Both the position numbers and the translations under genes were made by a program. Shown here piece by piece: positions 1-8,635 of a stretch of 64,000 bases of DNA. Within the stretch, counting starts at the first letter, position 1; every line of letters starts with the position of its first letter. The notes beneath the pieces are model-generated. The model did not search any database and was not told the DNA's origin. It worked only from the letters and a program-made list of their open reading frames with translations. This DNA is from Pseudoalteromonas sp. GCY (GTDB lineage: Bacteria; Pseudomonadota; Gammaproteobacteria; Enterobacterales; Alteromonadaceae): positions 1,538,501 through 1,602,500 of the forward strand of contig NZ_CP068023.1 in NCBI RefSeq assembly GCF_016695175.1, read 5' to 3'.

Positions 1-452
1 GCTTTTGGCAGTTGATTGATAAATAAAAAGTCTCGAATGAGTCGCTGTTCGTCGGCAAATTGGCGTTCCCATTCATAAGCGTTCAGTACAGGGATAAACT
101 CTTCAGCAGCGTTAAGGATTGCTAAAAACTGGCCGTCAGCCATGACTCGATGGCTTAAACTGGTCGCGAGCTTTAGATTTATTTGCACTCCATCTTCGTT
201 AAAAGTCACGAACCCGTCCGAGCGCCACTTCATAATTTGGCTATGACTTACACCTTGTTCAAAGTCATTTTCGGGGATGATCTCTTTTGCCACGAGCGCT
301 TGAACTAGGCGTTTGAGTTTGATTGCTGAAACTGGTTTATAGACGACCGCCAGCACACTCAACAGCATTTGCTCGTGCATAGGTAGGTTATGCACTTGAT
401 TGATTAGCGCTGTGATTTCTTCGTTAATTGCTGGTGGAAAGTCAAAATTCAT
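1..452 (-). CDS. Unrecognised protein, N-terminal part (cut by window edge)
   Basis: The frame is open from an ATG at 452 down to base 1, so about 150 N-terminal residues are visible and the C-terminus lies outside the window. The protein starts MNFDFPPAINEEIT, is soluble and mostly helical, and has no signal peptide or membrane segment. The part around residues 45-100 could be a winged-helix-like fold, but I see no catalytic motif and cannot name a family. The ribosome binding site is weak. It is transcribed in the same direction as sdaC but is separated from it by a hairpin and about 210 bp. Confidence 0.6.
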   Translation of the reverse strand, partial: MNFDFPPAINEEITALINQVHNLPMHEQMLLSVLAVVYKPVSAIKLKRLVQALVAKEIIPENDFEQGVSHSQIMKWRSDGFVTFNEDGVQINLKLATSLSHRVMADGQFLAILNAAEEFIPVLNAYEWERQFADEQRLIRDFLFINQLPK

Positions 453-479
453 TGTTTGGTCGTAGTATTCAATTTAAGA

Positions 480-611
480 CACTGAAAACTACCATAATTT
501 AGTCTGAACTGCCACGAAGACAAGCAAAGTCAAAGTCCGTCTTTGGGCTGTGGTGGTTCATTCAATGCACTGAAAACTAGTACTATATAATATAGGTTGA
601 ACTGCCATGAG
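480..611. repeat. Imperfect direct repeat between gene 1 and sdaC
   Basis: Two copies of a roughly 40-bp unit lie at about 480-517 and 568-611. Both begin CACTGAAAACTA and end with AGTCTGAACTGCCACGA or AGGTTGAACTGCCATGA. They lie just upstream of the truncated gene, so they could be a duplicated regulatory segment or decayed repeat DNA. Confidence 0.4.
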
Positions 612-642
612 GGATAAGTAACAAGAAAGAAAAGAGAGGTGA

Positions 643-659
643 GGGAGGCGATGCCTCCC
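643..659 (-). terminator. Hairpin after sdaC
   Basis: GGGAGGC and GCCTCCC flank a three-base loop, starting six bases past the sdaC stop codon. On the minus strand it is followed by a pyrimidine-rich CTCTCTTTTCTTT tract rather than a clean T run. Confidence 0.6.
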
Positions 660-665
660 TTTTGG

Positions 666-1922
666 TTAGCCTAGCATGTTATAGAGTAATGCAGAAACCG
701 CCAGCAAGCCGACCAATAGCACAAAATAAGTGCCAATGTGGCTTTTATATTTTTGTAGTGCCGGTACTTTAAACACGGCAATGGTTGGCATGATAAACAA
801 GATCATCGCAATAATCGGGCCTGAGATAGCCCCCATCATGTCCAAAATGCTTGGGTTTAATACGGCGCATACCCAAATAGCAACAAACATAAATACCACA
901 CCTAGCTTGTCAGCAAACTTGTAGCTCATGCTCGTTTGCTTGGTTGCAAGGCCGTTAAAGCTTTCACGTGCACCAAGGAAGTGACCTAGGAAAGACGAAG
1001 TAATCGCGATAAATGCCACAAGAGGGCCAAGCATTTCAATAAATGGATTGTTATACACGTTAGCTAAATAGGATAAAACAGACACGTTCGCCGATTTTGC
1101 TTCTTCCATTTGCTCTGGTGTTAAAGAGAATACGCAGGAGAATACGAATAGCAAAACAAACACTATCAACATTATGGATGTCGTACGAAGAATCGCTTCT
1201 GATTTTTGAACTGCCTCACTTTTGTAGTGACGACGCTGCACGTTAGCAAAGCTAGAAATGGCCGCTGCATGGCTAAATGAAAATACTACGATAGGAACGG
1301 ATAGCCAAAGCAATTCGGTTAAGCTCGTAACATCTGGCGTGCTTACCACTGGCATTTGCCAGTTAGGCACTAAATAGAGTGACAAAAACAGTAATACCCC
1401 AACCAGCGGGTAAACCAAAATAGCAAAAGCACGCAGTAGCAGCTTTTCGCCGCCTAGCATAATGGCAATCATCCCGGCAACGAGCACACCAGAAAGTAAA
1501 ATACGAGATGGCGATTCAAAGCCAAGTTGATTGACGATAAAGCTGTCGACGGTATTGGTTAGGCCAACACCATAAATAAGCAAAATAGGAAAAATAGAGA
1601 AAAAGTAAAGTAAGGAAATTAAACGGCCAGCACCTGCGCCGAAGTGCTCTTCTACTACATCCGTAAAATCGGCATCTTTTTGCTTTGATGAAAGGACGAA
1701 CCGGGCCAATCCTCGGTGTGCTAAAAAGGTCATAGGGAAGGCAAGCACGGTCATGATTAGTAGTGGCCAAAAACCACCAATACCAATGTTAATTGGCAAG
1801 AATAAAATACCTGCGCCGACCGCAGTGCCAAATAAACTTAATACCCAATGGGTGTCGTGTTGGGTCCAGCGCCCATTGCCGACGGTATTCATCTCCATCG
1901 TCGCTTCAGAGGAATTACTCAT
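666..1922 (-). CDS. sdaC: Serine/threonine-proton symporter SdaC
   Basis: A 418-residue inner-membrane transporter of the hydroxy/aromatic amino acid permease (HAAAP) family, close in length to E. coli SdaC (429). After a short soluble N-terminus the first helix carries GTAVGAGILFLPINIG, followed by AFPMTFLAHRGL, VVEEHFGAGAG and, later, FSCVFSLTPEQ and LNPSILDMMGAISGPIIAMILF, all blocks I recognise from SdaC. It has about eleven hydrophobic segments. Its expected role is proton-coupled serine uptake. No serine deaminase gene lies next to it. The gene stands alone between a 3' hairpin and a 278-bp upstream region. Confidence 0.88.
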   Translation of the reverse strand: MSNSSEATMEMNTVGNGRWTQHDTHWVLSLFGTAVGAGILFLPINIGIGGFWPLLIMTVLAFPMTFLAHRGLARFVLSSKQKDADFTDVVEEHFGAGAGRLISLLYFFSIFPILLIYGVGLTNTVDSFIVNQLGFESPSRILLSGVLVAGMIAIMLGGEKLLLRAFAILVYPLVGVLLFLSLYLVPNWQMPVVSTPDVTSLTELLWLSVPIVVFSFSHAAAISSFANVQRRHYKSEAVQKSEAILRTTSIMLIVFVLLFVFSCVFSLTPEQMEEAKSANVSVLSYLANVYNNPFIEMLGPLVAFIAITSSFLGHFLGARESFNGLATKQTSMSYKFADKLGVVFMFVAIWVCAVLNPSILDMMGAISGPIIAMILFIMPTIAVFKVPALQKYKSHIGTYFVLLVGLLAVSALLYNMLG

Positions 1923-2200
1923 ATACTTGTTGTCCTGGATTTAGAATTATAATCGGGCGCATCATATAAAAAATGACGAAGTGTTGCATGTATAAACCGT
2001 CTACTCCGAGGAGTTATGCGGTGAAATTCGTTTGTTTGACTAAAACTTGCTCAAGGTGTGGTGGGTTCCTAACCAGTTTTTGTAAATCTAAGTCTGCAAA
2101 TGTTCTTAATTGTTACCACTGGCAATGAATTGCTAGCCGACTTATAAATAAATTTTTATTCTAGCTTGCAAAGAGAATTAAAATAACCAAGTGGAAAAGT

Positions 2201-2962
2201 ATGTTCAAGCTAAACTCTCTATTGCTCGCTTCAACTTTGTTGGGAAGCTTTGCTGCTAATGCAACGATTGTCGAATTTCAAACTTCTCATGGTAGCTTTC
2301 AGGTCAATCTATTTGATGAAAGTACGCCTAAAACCGTGGAAAACTTTTTGAAATACGTAGATAACGGGCGTTATTCTGATACGGTTATTCACCGTGTTAT
2401 TCCGGATTTTGTTGTGCAAGGTGGTGGCTTCAAATATGAAGGAGACGTGCCTCTTGACGCCATCGCTACTTACGATGCTGTAAAAAATGAACCTGAGTGG
2501 TCTAACGTAAAAGGCACCATTGCAATGGCAAAGGTAGCAAATAGACCTGACAGTGCGACAAGCCAATGGTTTTTTAATTTGGTAGACAACAGTAAAAATT
2601 TGGACGTTGACAACGGTGGCTTCACGGTTTTTGGTCAGGTGACTGGTAATGGCATGGAAATATTAGAAGCGATAGCAAAAATTCCGCGTTGTGGTAATGT
2701 GCCATTAGTCAACTTCACTGATGAACAGTGTAAAGATAACAATAGTGAGCCGGGGGCAGCTAACTTTGTGACCATAAACGCAATTACTGTACTGGATGAT
2801 GACCCCAAATCAGCTCAAGGTCTAAGCCCAAAAGCAAATACCTTGATTGATCAAGTGCCTGACAAGCCTTCAACTGACTCTGATTCATCTGGTGGTTCAA
2901 TGTTTGCCGGTCTTATGTTGCTGGCTGGTATTTTCGGATTCAGACGTAGATTTCATAGGTAA
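2201..2962 (+). CDS. Secreted cyclophilin-type peptidyl-prolyl isomerase with GlyGly-CTERM-like tail
   Basis: 253 residues: a signal peptide (1-21, cut after AANA), a cyclophilin domain (about 22-200), a Ser/Asp-rich linker and a C-terminal sorting-type tail. The isomerase domain contains VIHRVIPDFVVQGGGF, SATSQWFFNL and GGFTVFGQVTGNG, the usual active-site blocks. Residues about 230-253 have SSGGS, then a hydrophobic stretch (MFAGLMLLAGIFGF), then RRRFHR. That is the layout of GlyGly-CTERM signals processed by rhombosortases in Gammaproteobacteria. It probably acts in the periplasm or at the cell surface. The promoter is not obvious; a strong hairpin terminator follows. Confidence 0.85.
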   Translation: MFKLNSLLLASTLLGSFAANATIVEFQTSHGSFQVNLFDESTPKTVENFLKYVDNGRYSDTVIHRVIPDFVVQGGGFKYEGDVPLDAIATYDAVKNEPEWSNVKGTIAMAKVANRPDSATSQWFFNLVDNSKNLDVDNGGFTVFGQVTGNGMEILEAIAKIPRCGNVPLVNFTDEQCKDNNSEPGAANFVTINAITVLDDDPKSAQGLSPKANTLIDQVPDKPSTDSDSSGGSMFAGLMLLAGIFGFRRRFHR

Positions 2963-3010
2963 CCAAGTCACTTTGGTTACAGATGCTAACGATAGCATCA
3001 CAGTCCCTAG

Positions 3011-3030
3011 TTAACCTGATCTCAGGTTAA
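3011..3030. repeat. 20-bp perfect inverted repeat after the cyclophilin gene
   Basis: TTAACCTGA and TCAGGTTAA flank a two-base centre. It lies between the stop codon and the main terminator and may form a first hairpin in the 3' untranslated region or be a protein-binding site. Confidence 0.4.
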
Positions 3031-3038
3031 TAACTTGG

Positions 3039-3069
3039 AAGCGCACTTCGGTGCGCTTATTTCTTTTTA
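3039..3069 (+). terminator. Rho-independent terminator of the cyclophilin gene
   Basis: AAGCGCAC-TTCG-GTGCGCTT, a stable UUCG tetraloop hairpin, is followed by ATTTCTTTTT. The minus-strand gene ending at 3075 converges on it. Confidence 0.85.
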
Positions 3070-3074
3070 TTAAG

Positions 3075-3305
3075 TTATTCGTCTTCGCCAAACAGTGCAA
3101 TTGCTTTTGTCGTCAAACTATACTGATCATGGCCATCCGCTTGGATAAGCCCTTCATTGAGGTGAGTGGTTACAACATCTTCGAGTAGTTGTTGATCCAC
3201 ATGTGGGAGTGAAAAAGTGTGGTGATTGATATCGCACGATTCTGGAAAGCTTGCTTTCAGCTTAGACAGCAACATTATCGAATACATATTCTGTAAACGT
3301 TCCAT
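3075..3305 (-). CDS. Small unrecognised protein, 76 aa
   Basis: A 76-residue acidic soluble protein. The ATG at 3305 is preceded by AAAGGG at good spacing, which supports a real gene. The second half (QQLLEDVVTTHLNEGLIQADGHDQYSLTTKAIALF) reads like a small winged-helix module, with a helix, a turn and a C-terminal strand pair, but I do not recognise a family. It converges on the cyclophilin gene and lies downstream of ybiT behind ybiT's terminator, so it is probably expressed independently. Confidence 0.6.
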   Translation of the reverse strand: MERLQNMYSIMLLSKLKASFPESCDINHHTFSLPHVDQQLLEDVVTTHLNEGLIQADGHDQYSLTTKAIALFGEDE

Positions 3306-3425
3306 AGCCGACCCTTTTATTATTCCAATTTTTGCGAGAACAATCCTAACAGTAAAATTGCGGGTTTGTCTCTTTTTTGTGCTGGTTTGTGAGAGACCAA
3401 TGATCCGATGTGCTTGAGAAAATAA

Positions 3426-3446
3426 AAAGGGCCAATTTGGCCCTTT
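3426..3446 (-). terminator. Terminator of ybiT
   Basis: AAAGGGCCAA and TTGGCCCTTT flank a single central base, 12 bases past the ybiT stop. On the minus strand it runs on into TTATTTTCT. Confidence 0.75.
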
Positions 3447-3457
3447 ACAGTCTAATC

Positions 3458-5053
3458 TTATACGGCTTCAGCCGCTTTCTTCGCGAGGTATTCGTCGTAC
3501 GTACCATGGAAGTCGGTGATCTTACCGTCTTTTATTTCCCAAATGCGCGTTGCAAGTGATGAGACAAACTGGCGGTCGTGCGATACGAAGAATAACGTAC
3601 CTTCGTATTGTTCAAGTGCCAAGTTGAGAGACTCGATTGATTCCATATCCATGTGGTTCGTTGGTTCGTCCATTAGTAGGATATTTGGCTTATGCATCAT
3701 GATTTTACCAAATAGCATACGGCCTTGTTCACCACCTGAGATCACCTTAACTGACTTTTTGATGTCGTTTTGAGAGAACAGCATACGGCCAAGGAAGCCG
3801 CGTACGACTTGCTCATCATCGCCTGGCTGTTGCCACTGTTCCATCCATTGGAAAAGATCCAGATCTTTTTCAAATTCGTCAGCATGGTCTTGCGCATAGT
3901 AACCAATATTGGCGTTTTCTGACCATTTATACTCACCAGCTTGCGGCGCTTTACGGCCCGCTAAGGTGTTGAGTAGTGTCGTTTTACCGGCACCATTTTC
4001 ACCGATGATGGCAACTTTCTCGCCAACTTCAACAAGGCCATTTAGGTCAGAGAATAGGGTGTCGTCATAACCTTGTGATAGCGAGATAAGCTCAAGTGCG
4101 TTACGGAATAGCGGCTTTTCCTGCTCAAAGCGAATAAATGGATTTTGACGACTTGATGCTTTAACTTCTTCCAGTTGGATCTTGTCAATTTGCTTAGCAC
4201 GAGATGTCGCTTGTTTCGCTTTTGAGGCGTTTGCAGAGAAGCGCGAAACGAACTGCTGTAGCTCAGCAATTTGCGCCTTTTTCTTAGCATTGTCTGACAA
4301 CAGGCGCTCGCGAGCTTGCGTCGCAGCAAACATGTATTCATCGTAATTACCTGAGTAAATACGCAGATCGCCATAGTCGATATCCGCCATGTGTGTACAC
4401 ACTGAGTTTAAGAAGTGGCGGTCGTGCGAGATGATGATCATAGTACAATCACGTTGATTCAATACGTCTTCCAACCACTTGATAGTATAGATATCCAAGT
4501 TGTTGGTTGGTTCGTCTAGGAGCATGATATCTGGCTCTGCAAATAATACCTGTGCAAGTAGTACACGCAGTTTCCAGCCCGGAGCAACTTCTGACATCAA
4601 GCCATAATGTTGCTCGGTTGGAATACCCACACCGAGGAGTAATTCACCCGCTTTTGCTTCTGCGGAATAGCCATCCATTTCAGCAAATTGCGTTTCAAGG
4701 TCGGCAACACGCATGCCGTCTTCTTCGCTCATTTCAGGTAATGAGTAAATGCGATCGCGCTCTTGCTTGATTTCCCACAGCTCTTTATGACCCATGATCA
4801 CTGTGTCTACAACCGTATATTGCTCGTAGGCAAATTGATCCTGATTTAGCTTAGCGATGCGCTCGTTTGGATCGTAGTTTACGTTACCTGCACTTGGCTC
4901 TAGCTCTTTGCTTAGGATTTTCATAAAGGTGGATTTACCGCAGCCGTTAGCGCCTATTAGGCCGTAGCGGTTGCCGTCACCAAACTTAACGGAAATATTC
5001 TCAAACAGTGGTTTTGCACCAAACTGCATAGTGATGTTGTTACACGAAAGCAT
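3458..5053 (-). CDS. ybiT: ABC-F ATPase YbiT
   Basis: 531 residues, matching E. coli YbiT (530) in length and in long blocks such as [25 protein letters not shown] and [13 protein letters not shown]. It has two tandem ABC ATPase domains (about 1-250 and 320-510), each with a Walker A ([18 protein letters not shown]), a signature region (the second is [10 protein letters not shown]) and a Walker B ([20 protein letters not shown]). A charged helical linker joins them, and there are no membrane segments. ABC-F proteins of this type act on the ribosome as translation factors, so despite the ABC name it is not a transporter. It is monocistronic with its own terminator. Confidence 0.92.
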   Translation of the reverse strand: MLSCNNITMQFGAKPLFENISVKFGDGNRYGLIGANGCGKSTFMKILSKELEPSAGNVNYDPNERIAKLNQDQFAYEQYTVVDTVIMGHKELWEIKQERDRIYSLPEMSEEDGMRVADLETQFAEMDGYSAEAKAGELLLGVGIPTEQHYGLMSEVAPGWKLRVLLAQVLFAEPDIMLLDEPTNNLDIYTIKWLEDVLNQRDCTMIIISHDRHFLNSVCTHMADIDYGDLRIYSGNYDEYMFAATQARERLLSDNAKKKAQIAELQQFVSRFSANASKAKQATSRAKQIDKIQLEEVKASSRQNPFIRFEQEKPLFRNALELISLSQGYDDTLFSDLNGLVEVGEKVAIIGENGAGKTTLLNTLAGRKAPQAGEYKWSENANIGYYAQDHADEFEKDLDLFQWMEQWQQPGDDEQVVRGFLGRMLFSQNDIKKSVKVISGGEQGRMLFGKIMMHKPNILLMDEPTNHMDMESIESLNLALEQYEGTLFFVSHDRQFVSSLATRIWEIKDGKITDFHGTYDEYLAKKAAEAV

Positions 5054-5300
5054 AAATTTGACTCATTACTGACAATTGCGGCGATCCTATCATTTATGGG
5101 TGACAAATGATGTAAAAAGTTTGGCTAACTCACACATTACTTTTGCGGCCGATATAGCAAAGACCTAGGTGTTGAAAATTTATCGTCATAAGACGTTTTA
5201 TTTACGATTTTATTAAATTTTATTTACCAATCGAGTGGTTAAATGTTAGCCTTTTTTAATGCGAAAGGATGATGTAAAAAACTAACTTTGGTGAACAAGG

Positions 5301-7364
5301 ATGAAAATAGTTGAAGAAAAACATAATTGGTTGATTGACCAACAATTCGATGAGCTGGAAGTCTTACCACCCCATACCACAACCGCTCATTTACCGTCAG
5401 AAATTAGAACGCAACTAAAGCCTCATGCCAGTGATTGGATAGTATTGCAACAAAGACATAATTGGCGTCATATAAAGCATGATGAGTTTACTCGTGTTTT
5501 TGTAAAAACCAAAAAGGGTTTACAAAGTGCGAGGTCAGGTAGTGCTGCTGGATCTAGAGAACAACTTATCATCGTCAAGCGCAAGTCCTATTTCAAAGCC
5601 GAAATTAGAAACAATGCCTTTGCAGGCAATGGTGGGGTTGATCCTAATCAGCCCATTGGCGGATATCAATCAGACCAATTAACACCTGTCGATCAGGTAT
5701 TGGCATCGATTAACACCGATAAATCTCCCGAGGTGGCTGAAAAGCGAATACTGGTGTCGTTGGAAGGTGAGTTAGCGGTGAGTTTTGTGATCCAAGGCGC
5801 TGATACCCCCACGTTGTCGAGAGCCTCTGAAGGGGCAACGCAAACGCCTCTCGTATTCGGCAAGTTGAGTGAAGATGGCAGCTATAGCCTAAAAGCAAAA
5901 ATCCTGGGGGTGCCGGAGCAGATGCTTTTTAACAATGTGCCATATGCAGACTTACTTGATATAGAGAAAGTCAAAGCACTTAAGATTGGCGCTGAGGGCG
6001 GAGTGCAGCTGATTAAACACAGTGTTTCAGGCGAGGGTAATGTACACCTATATTTTATTAGCGAGCCACCGAGTATCGGGATCTTCTTTGATGGTACAGG
6101 CAATAACAAGTACAACGACATTTTGGACCCCTTTGATGATAAAGAGCCGACGAATATCGCGAAGCTCCATGAGTTGTATGACACTGGAAAAAAGTTTGTT
6201 TTTTCAGAATACATAGAAGGAGTCGGTACAGCGGCTGGAAAGAAAGACTCGATCATAGATTTAGCTGTTGCTTATTCATTTGATGAGCGTCTACTGAAGG
6301 CGTTGGCATCCATTTTTGAATCTATAGACACTAACGAACTGATTTTGGTTAATACCGTTTTACTTGACTGTTTTGGTTTTAGCCGTGGCGCTGCGGCAGC
6401 AAGAGCATTTGTGAATCTGGTTAATGAAATGAGAGAAGCGCAAGATATTAGATTGGTTGGTAAAGAGTTGGTATTTCGCTTTGTGGGTATTTTCGATACC
6501 GTTGCTTCGATCGGGGGGGATGGAGATAATGATCATAGTGAGCTGTATGCTAGAGATGAGTTAGACGAGGCAGCTAGACTTGATCTCAATCAAGCCAGTG
6601 CGGGGGCTGTATATCACTTAACCGCTTGGGATGAGCGGCGCGATAAATTCCCACTAAGCGCATTAAAAAATAAGGATGGTAGCTTGTTTGCTAACCATAA
6701 AGAAGATTATCTGCCAGGTGTTCATTCTGATATAGGAGGCGGATATGCCCCTATCAGTATTGATATTGAGTATCCTTTAAAGCGCATTCGCGGTATTCCC
6801 GGAAATCCAGAGCATGAAGCAAAGGTACAACAGGCGAAATTGGCAATCGAACAGCAATATCAGTGGCCTGGTATTAACGTGGATATGGTCTATCGCTCTA
6901 AAAGACTAAGATATGGTGCTAGTCGCTCGGGAAGAGACAAGGATTTTTACACCACATACCGGCCTGTTTGGAGACGTAAAATAGATAATACCCTTGCCCA
7001 TTATGGACTGCACCAAATGTATAACGAGGCGATTCAACATGGCGTTCCGCTAAAAAAAATGGCGCGTCTTCAAAGTATCTATCCCTATGAACTTAGTCAC
7101 GATGTGGCAACTTTGGTACCTAAAGCTCTTAAAGCTGGGCCAAAAAGCCAAGCTTGGCAGAAGTTATACGAACACTATATTCATATTAGTTCTCGGTTTA
7201 CGGGAGCTGTGGATAAAATGGCTCATGGAGCTGAAAGAAAGGCAAAATACGTCACTGAAAATGGGCAAAGAGAAATGTTTTACAATAACGGATTAAAGCT
7301 CCCAAAAGTTGATATATGGACAAGTTTTAGAGTTGGAGGGAAGGTGGTATGGAGAAAAGGTTAA
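5301..7364 (+). CDS. DUF2235 lipase-like protein, probable Tle1-type T6SS effector
   Basis: 687 residues without a signal peptide. The C-terminal two thirds is a DUF2235 alpha/beta hydrolase: FFDGTGNN at about 262-269, the nucleophile motif GFSRGA with Ser361, and HSDIGGGY at about 475-482. These are landmarks of Tle1 phospholipase effectors delivered by type VI secretion. The first 240 residues match nothing I know and may be a loading or adaptor part. The 3' end overlaps a lipoprotein gene by 16 bases, the arrangement expected of a toxin with its immunity gene. No hcp, vgrG, PAAR or DUF4123 gene is present in the window. The upstream 247 bp are AT-rich and hold no gene. Membrane phospholipid hydrolysis is family-based inference. 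Confidence 0.8.
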   Translation: MKIVEEKHNWLIDQQFDELEVLPPHTTTAHLPSEIRTQLKPHASDWIVLQQRHNWRHIKHDEFTRVFVKTKKGLQSARSGSAAGSREQLIIVKRKSYFKAEIRNNAFAGNGGVDPNQPIGGYQSDQLTPVDQVLASINTDKSPEVAEKRILVSLEGELAVSFVIQGADTPTLSRASEGATQTPLVFGKLSEDGSYSLKAKILGVPEQMLFNNVPYADLLDIEKVKALKIGAEGGVQLIKHSVSGEGNVHLYFISEPPSIGIFFDGTGNNKYNDILDPFDDKEPTNIAKLHELYDTGKKFVFSEYIEGVGTAAGKKDSIIDLAVAYSFDERLLKALASIFESIDTNELILVNTVLLDCFGFSRGAAAARAFVNLVNEMREAQDIRLVGKELVFRFVGIFDTVASIGGDGDNDHSELYARDELDEAARLDLNQASAGAVYHLTAWDERRDKFPLSALKNKDGSLFANHKEDYLPGVHSDIGGGYAPISIDIEYPLKRIRGIPGNPEHEAKVQQAKLAIEQQYQWPGINVDMVYRSKRLRYGASRSGRDKDFYTTYRPVWRRKIDNTLAHYGLHQMYNEAIQHGVPLKKMARLQSIYPYELSHDVATLVPKALKAGPKSQAWQKLYEHYIHISSRFTGAVDKMAHGAERKAKYVTENGQREMFYNNGLKLPKVDIWTSFRVGGKVVWRKG

Positions 7365-7879
7365 TCCAAGTTTTACTATTTATGATTGTGATTTTAGCGT
7401 TAACAGGGTGTAGAACAAATCAGACCATTGAGCAATTGGATATAGGTATTTCAGCTTATGAAAATAGTGACTTGATGGTCAAAATAGTGTTTGATGATAA
7501 ATTTTCTCCACCTGCAGGAGCGATAGGCTGTTGCTGGGGAAATGCTCAGAAGAAAGGATCGTTTTGGGGTGCTGAAATCCCACATAAAGTGGATGTTGAA
7601 TGGCGAGACTACAAGCAAGCAAAACTCTACAGAGCTTCATTCAAAGTTCAGCGGAAGAAAGCTTACCATATAATTGACGAATTGACTCCTGTTACATTTG
7701 CATCAGGACGTGTTGATGATGATGTGAATCCATTCATCATTTTTGGGTTTGGTGAAGGAGGTGAGGTAAAAATGTGGATTTCTAATTCAGCATTTGCCGG
7801 AGTTGAAGGACGCATTTTAGAGGAAATCGGCTCGGCGCAAGCGACTTGGGAACCCTTTGAATTAAACGACGATGTTTAA
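7349..7879 (+). CDS. Lipoprotein, probable immunity protein of the Tle1-like effector (DUF2931-like)
   Basis: 176 residues with a lipoprotein signal peptide ending LALTGC, so it is predicted to be a periplasm-facing lipoprotein. The mature part contains KVDVEWRDYKQAKLYRA and a Gly-rich FGFGEGGEVKMW. I associate this pattern with DUF2931, a family often found beside DUF2235 effectors. The start overlaps the effector's end by 16 bases with a good ribosome site (GGAGGGAAGG), so the two are translationally coupled. Periplasmic immunity proteins of Tle effectors are typically lipoproteins, which fits. The family call is by recollection only. Confidence 0.65.
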   Translation: MEKRLIQVLLFMIVILALTGCRTNQTIEQLDIGISAYENSDLMVKIVFDDKFSPPAGAIGCCWGNAQKKGSFWGAEIPHKVDVEWRDYKQAKLYRASFKVQRKKAYHIIDELTPVTFASGRVDDDVNPFIIFGFGEGGEVKMWISNSAFAGVEGRILEEIGSAQATWEPFELNDDV

Positions 7880-7981
7880 TTAGCTGAAGCAAATTCCCGC
7901 TGTTTGAGCATATGACAGTAAGGTAGGAGATCACGGCAACGAACCGTTTTTTGGGCGTTTCGCTTGTGAGAGGGAAGTTTA

Positions 7982-8632
7982 TCACTCTTCGTCCGCCCGG
8001 TACGTTAAGCAAAGTGGTCGCATCAAGTTAAATTGTCGTTCTATTTCCTGTACTAGTTCGCTCGCGTGGCTTGTGCAGGAAAGCGGTTCGCCGACGATGA
8101 CATCGCAATTAAATGGTACAAATAGAGCTTCTCCTTTGGGTAAGGAGCGGCCAAGTCCATGCATCATAACGGGGTAAACGAGCACCGGCTTATAATCACT
8201 AATGAGATGAAAAATACCTTTCTTTAACTGCGCCATTTTTTCAGGTTCGCCACGAGAACCTTCAGGAAAAAAAATTAAGATTTCATTCTTTTTTAACGCT
8301 TCATGGCATTGTTCAAATAGCTGTGCTTTGCGTGTCACTTGTTTTCGATTTAAGGGAATGATGCCAATGACATGGAGTGCAAACCAAGCGATAATTCTAT
8401 TGGCGAGAAAATAATCGGCAGCGGCTACGGGTCGAACTTTATGTATCATCCTTAACGGAAACAAACTCATTAATACCATGGTATCCAAATGGCTGTTATG
8501 GTTTGGTGCGAGGATCGCAGGCCCATGTGTTGGTAACTTATTGCGATTAACAACGTTAAGCCCAAGCGCGATTAACACGACCGGTTTGATTATCAATCCA
8601 AAGAAAAGTATTTTTACAATACGTGCAAACAT
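7982..8632 (-). CDS. 1-acyl-sn-glycerol-3-phosphate acyltransferase family protein (PlsC-like)
   Basis: 216 residues with one or two N-terminal membrane segments. The acyltransferase motif I is NHNSHLD (H-x4-D), motif III is FFPEGSRGEPEKM with KKGIFHL after it, and a proline motif YPVMMHG follows. It should transfer an acyl chain to lysophosphatidate or a related acceptor. It is the last gene of a three-gene cluster, three bases after the cdsA-like stop codon and without a clear ribosome site of its own, so coupled translation is likely. This is probably a specialised paralogue rather than the housekeeping plsC. Confidence 0.82.
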   Translation of the reverse strand: MFARIVKILFFGLIIKPVVLIALGLNVVNRNKLPTHGPAILAPNHNSHLDTMVLMSLFPLRMIHKVRPVAAADYFLANRIIAWFALHVIGIIPLNRKQVTRKAQLFEQCHEALKKNEILIFFPEGSRGEPEKMAQLKKGIFHLISDYKPVLVYPVMMHGLGRSLPKGEALFVPFNCDVIVGEPLSCTSHASELVQEIERQFNLMRPLCLTYRADEE

Positions 8633-8635
8633 AGT

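Noticed and set aside
1988..2128. 46-codon open frame with CxxC and further Cys upstream of the cyclophilin gene
   Set aside because: The Cys spacing hinted at a zinc ribbon, but the ribosome site is poor and the pattern incomplete.
5301..7879. Complete type VI secretion or polymorphic toxin island
   Set aside because: Only the effector-like gene and its partner are present, and the flanking genes (ybiT, phospholipid genes) are housekeeping.
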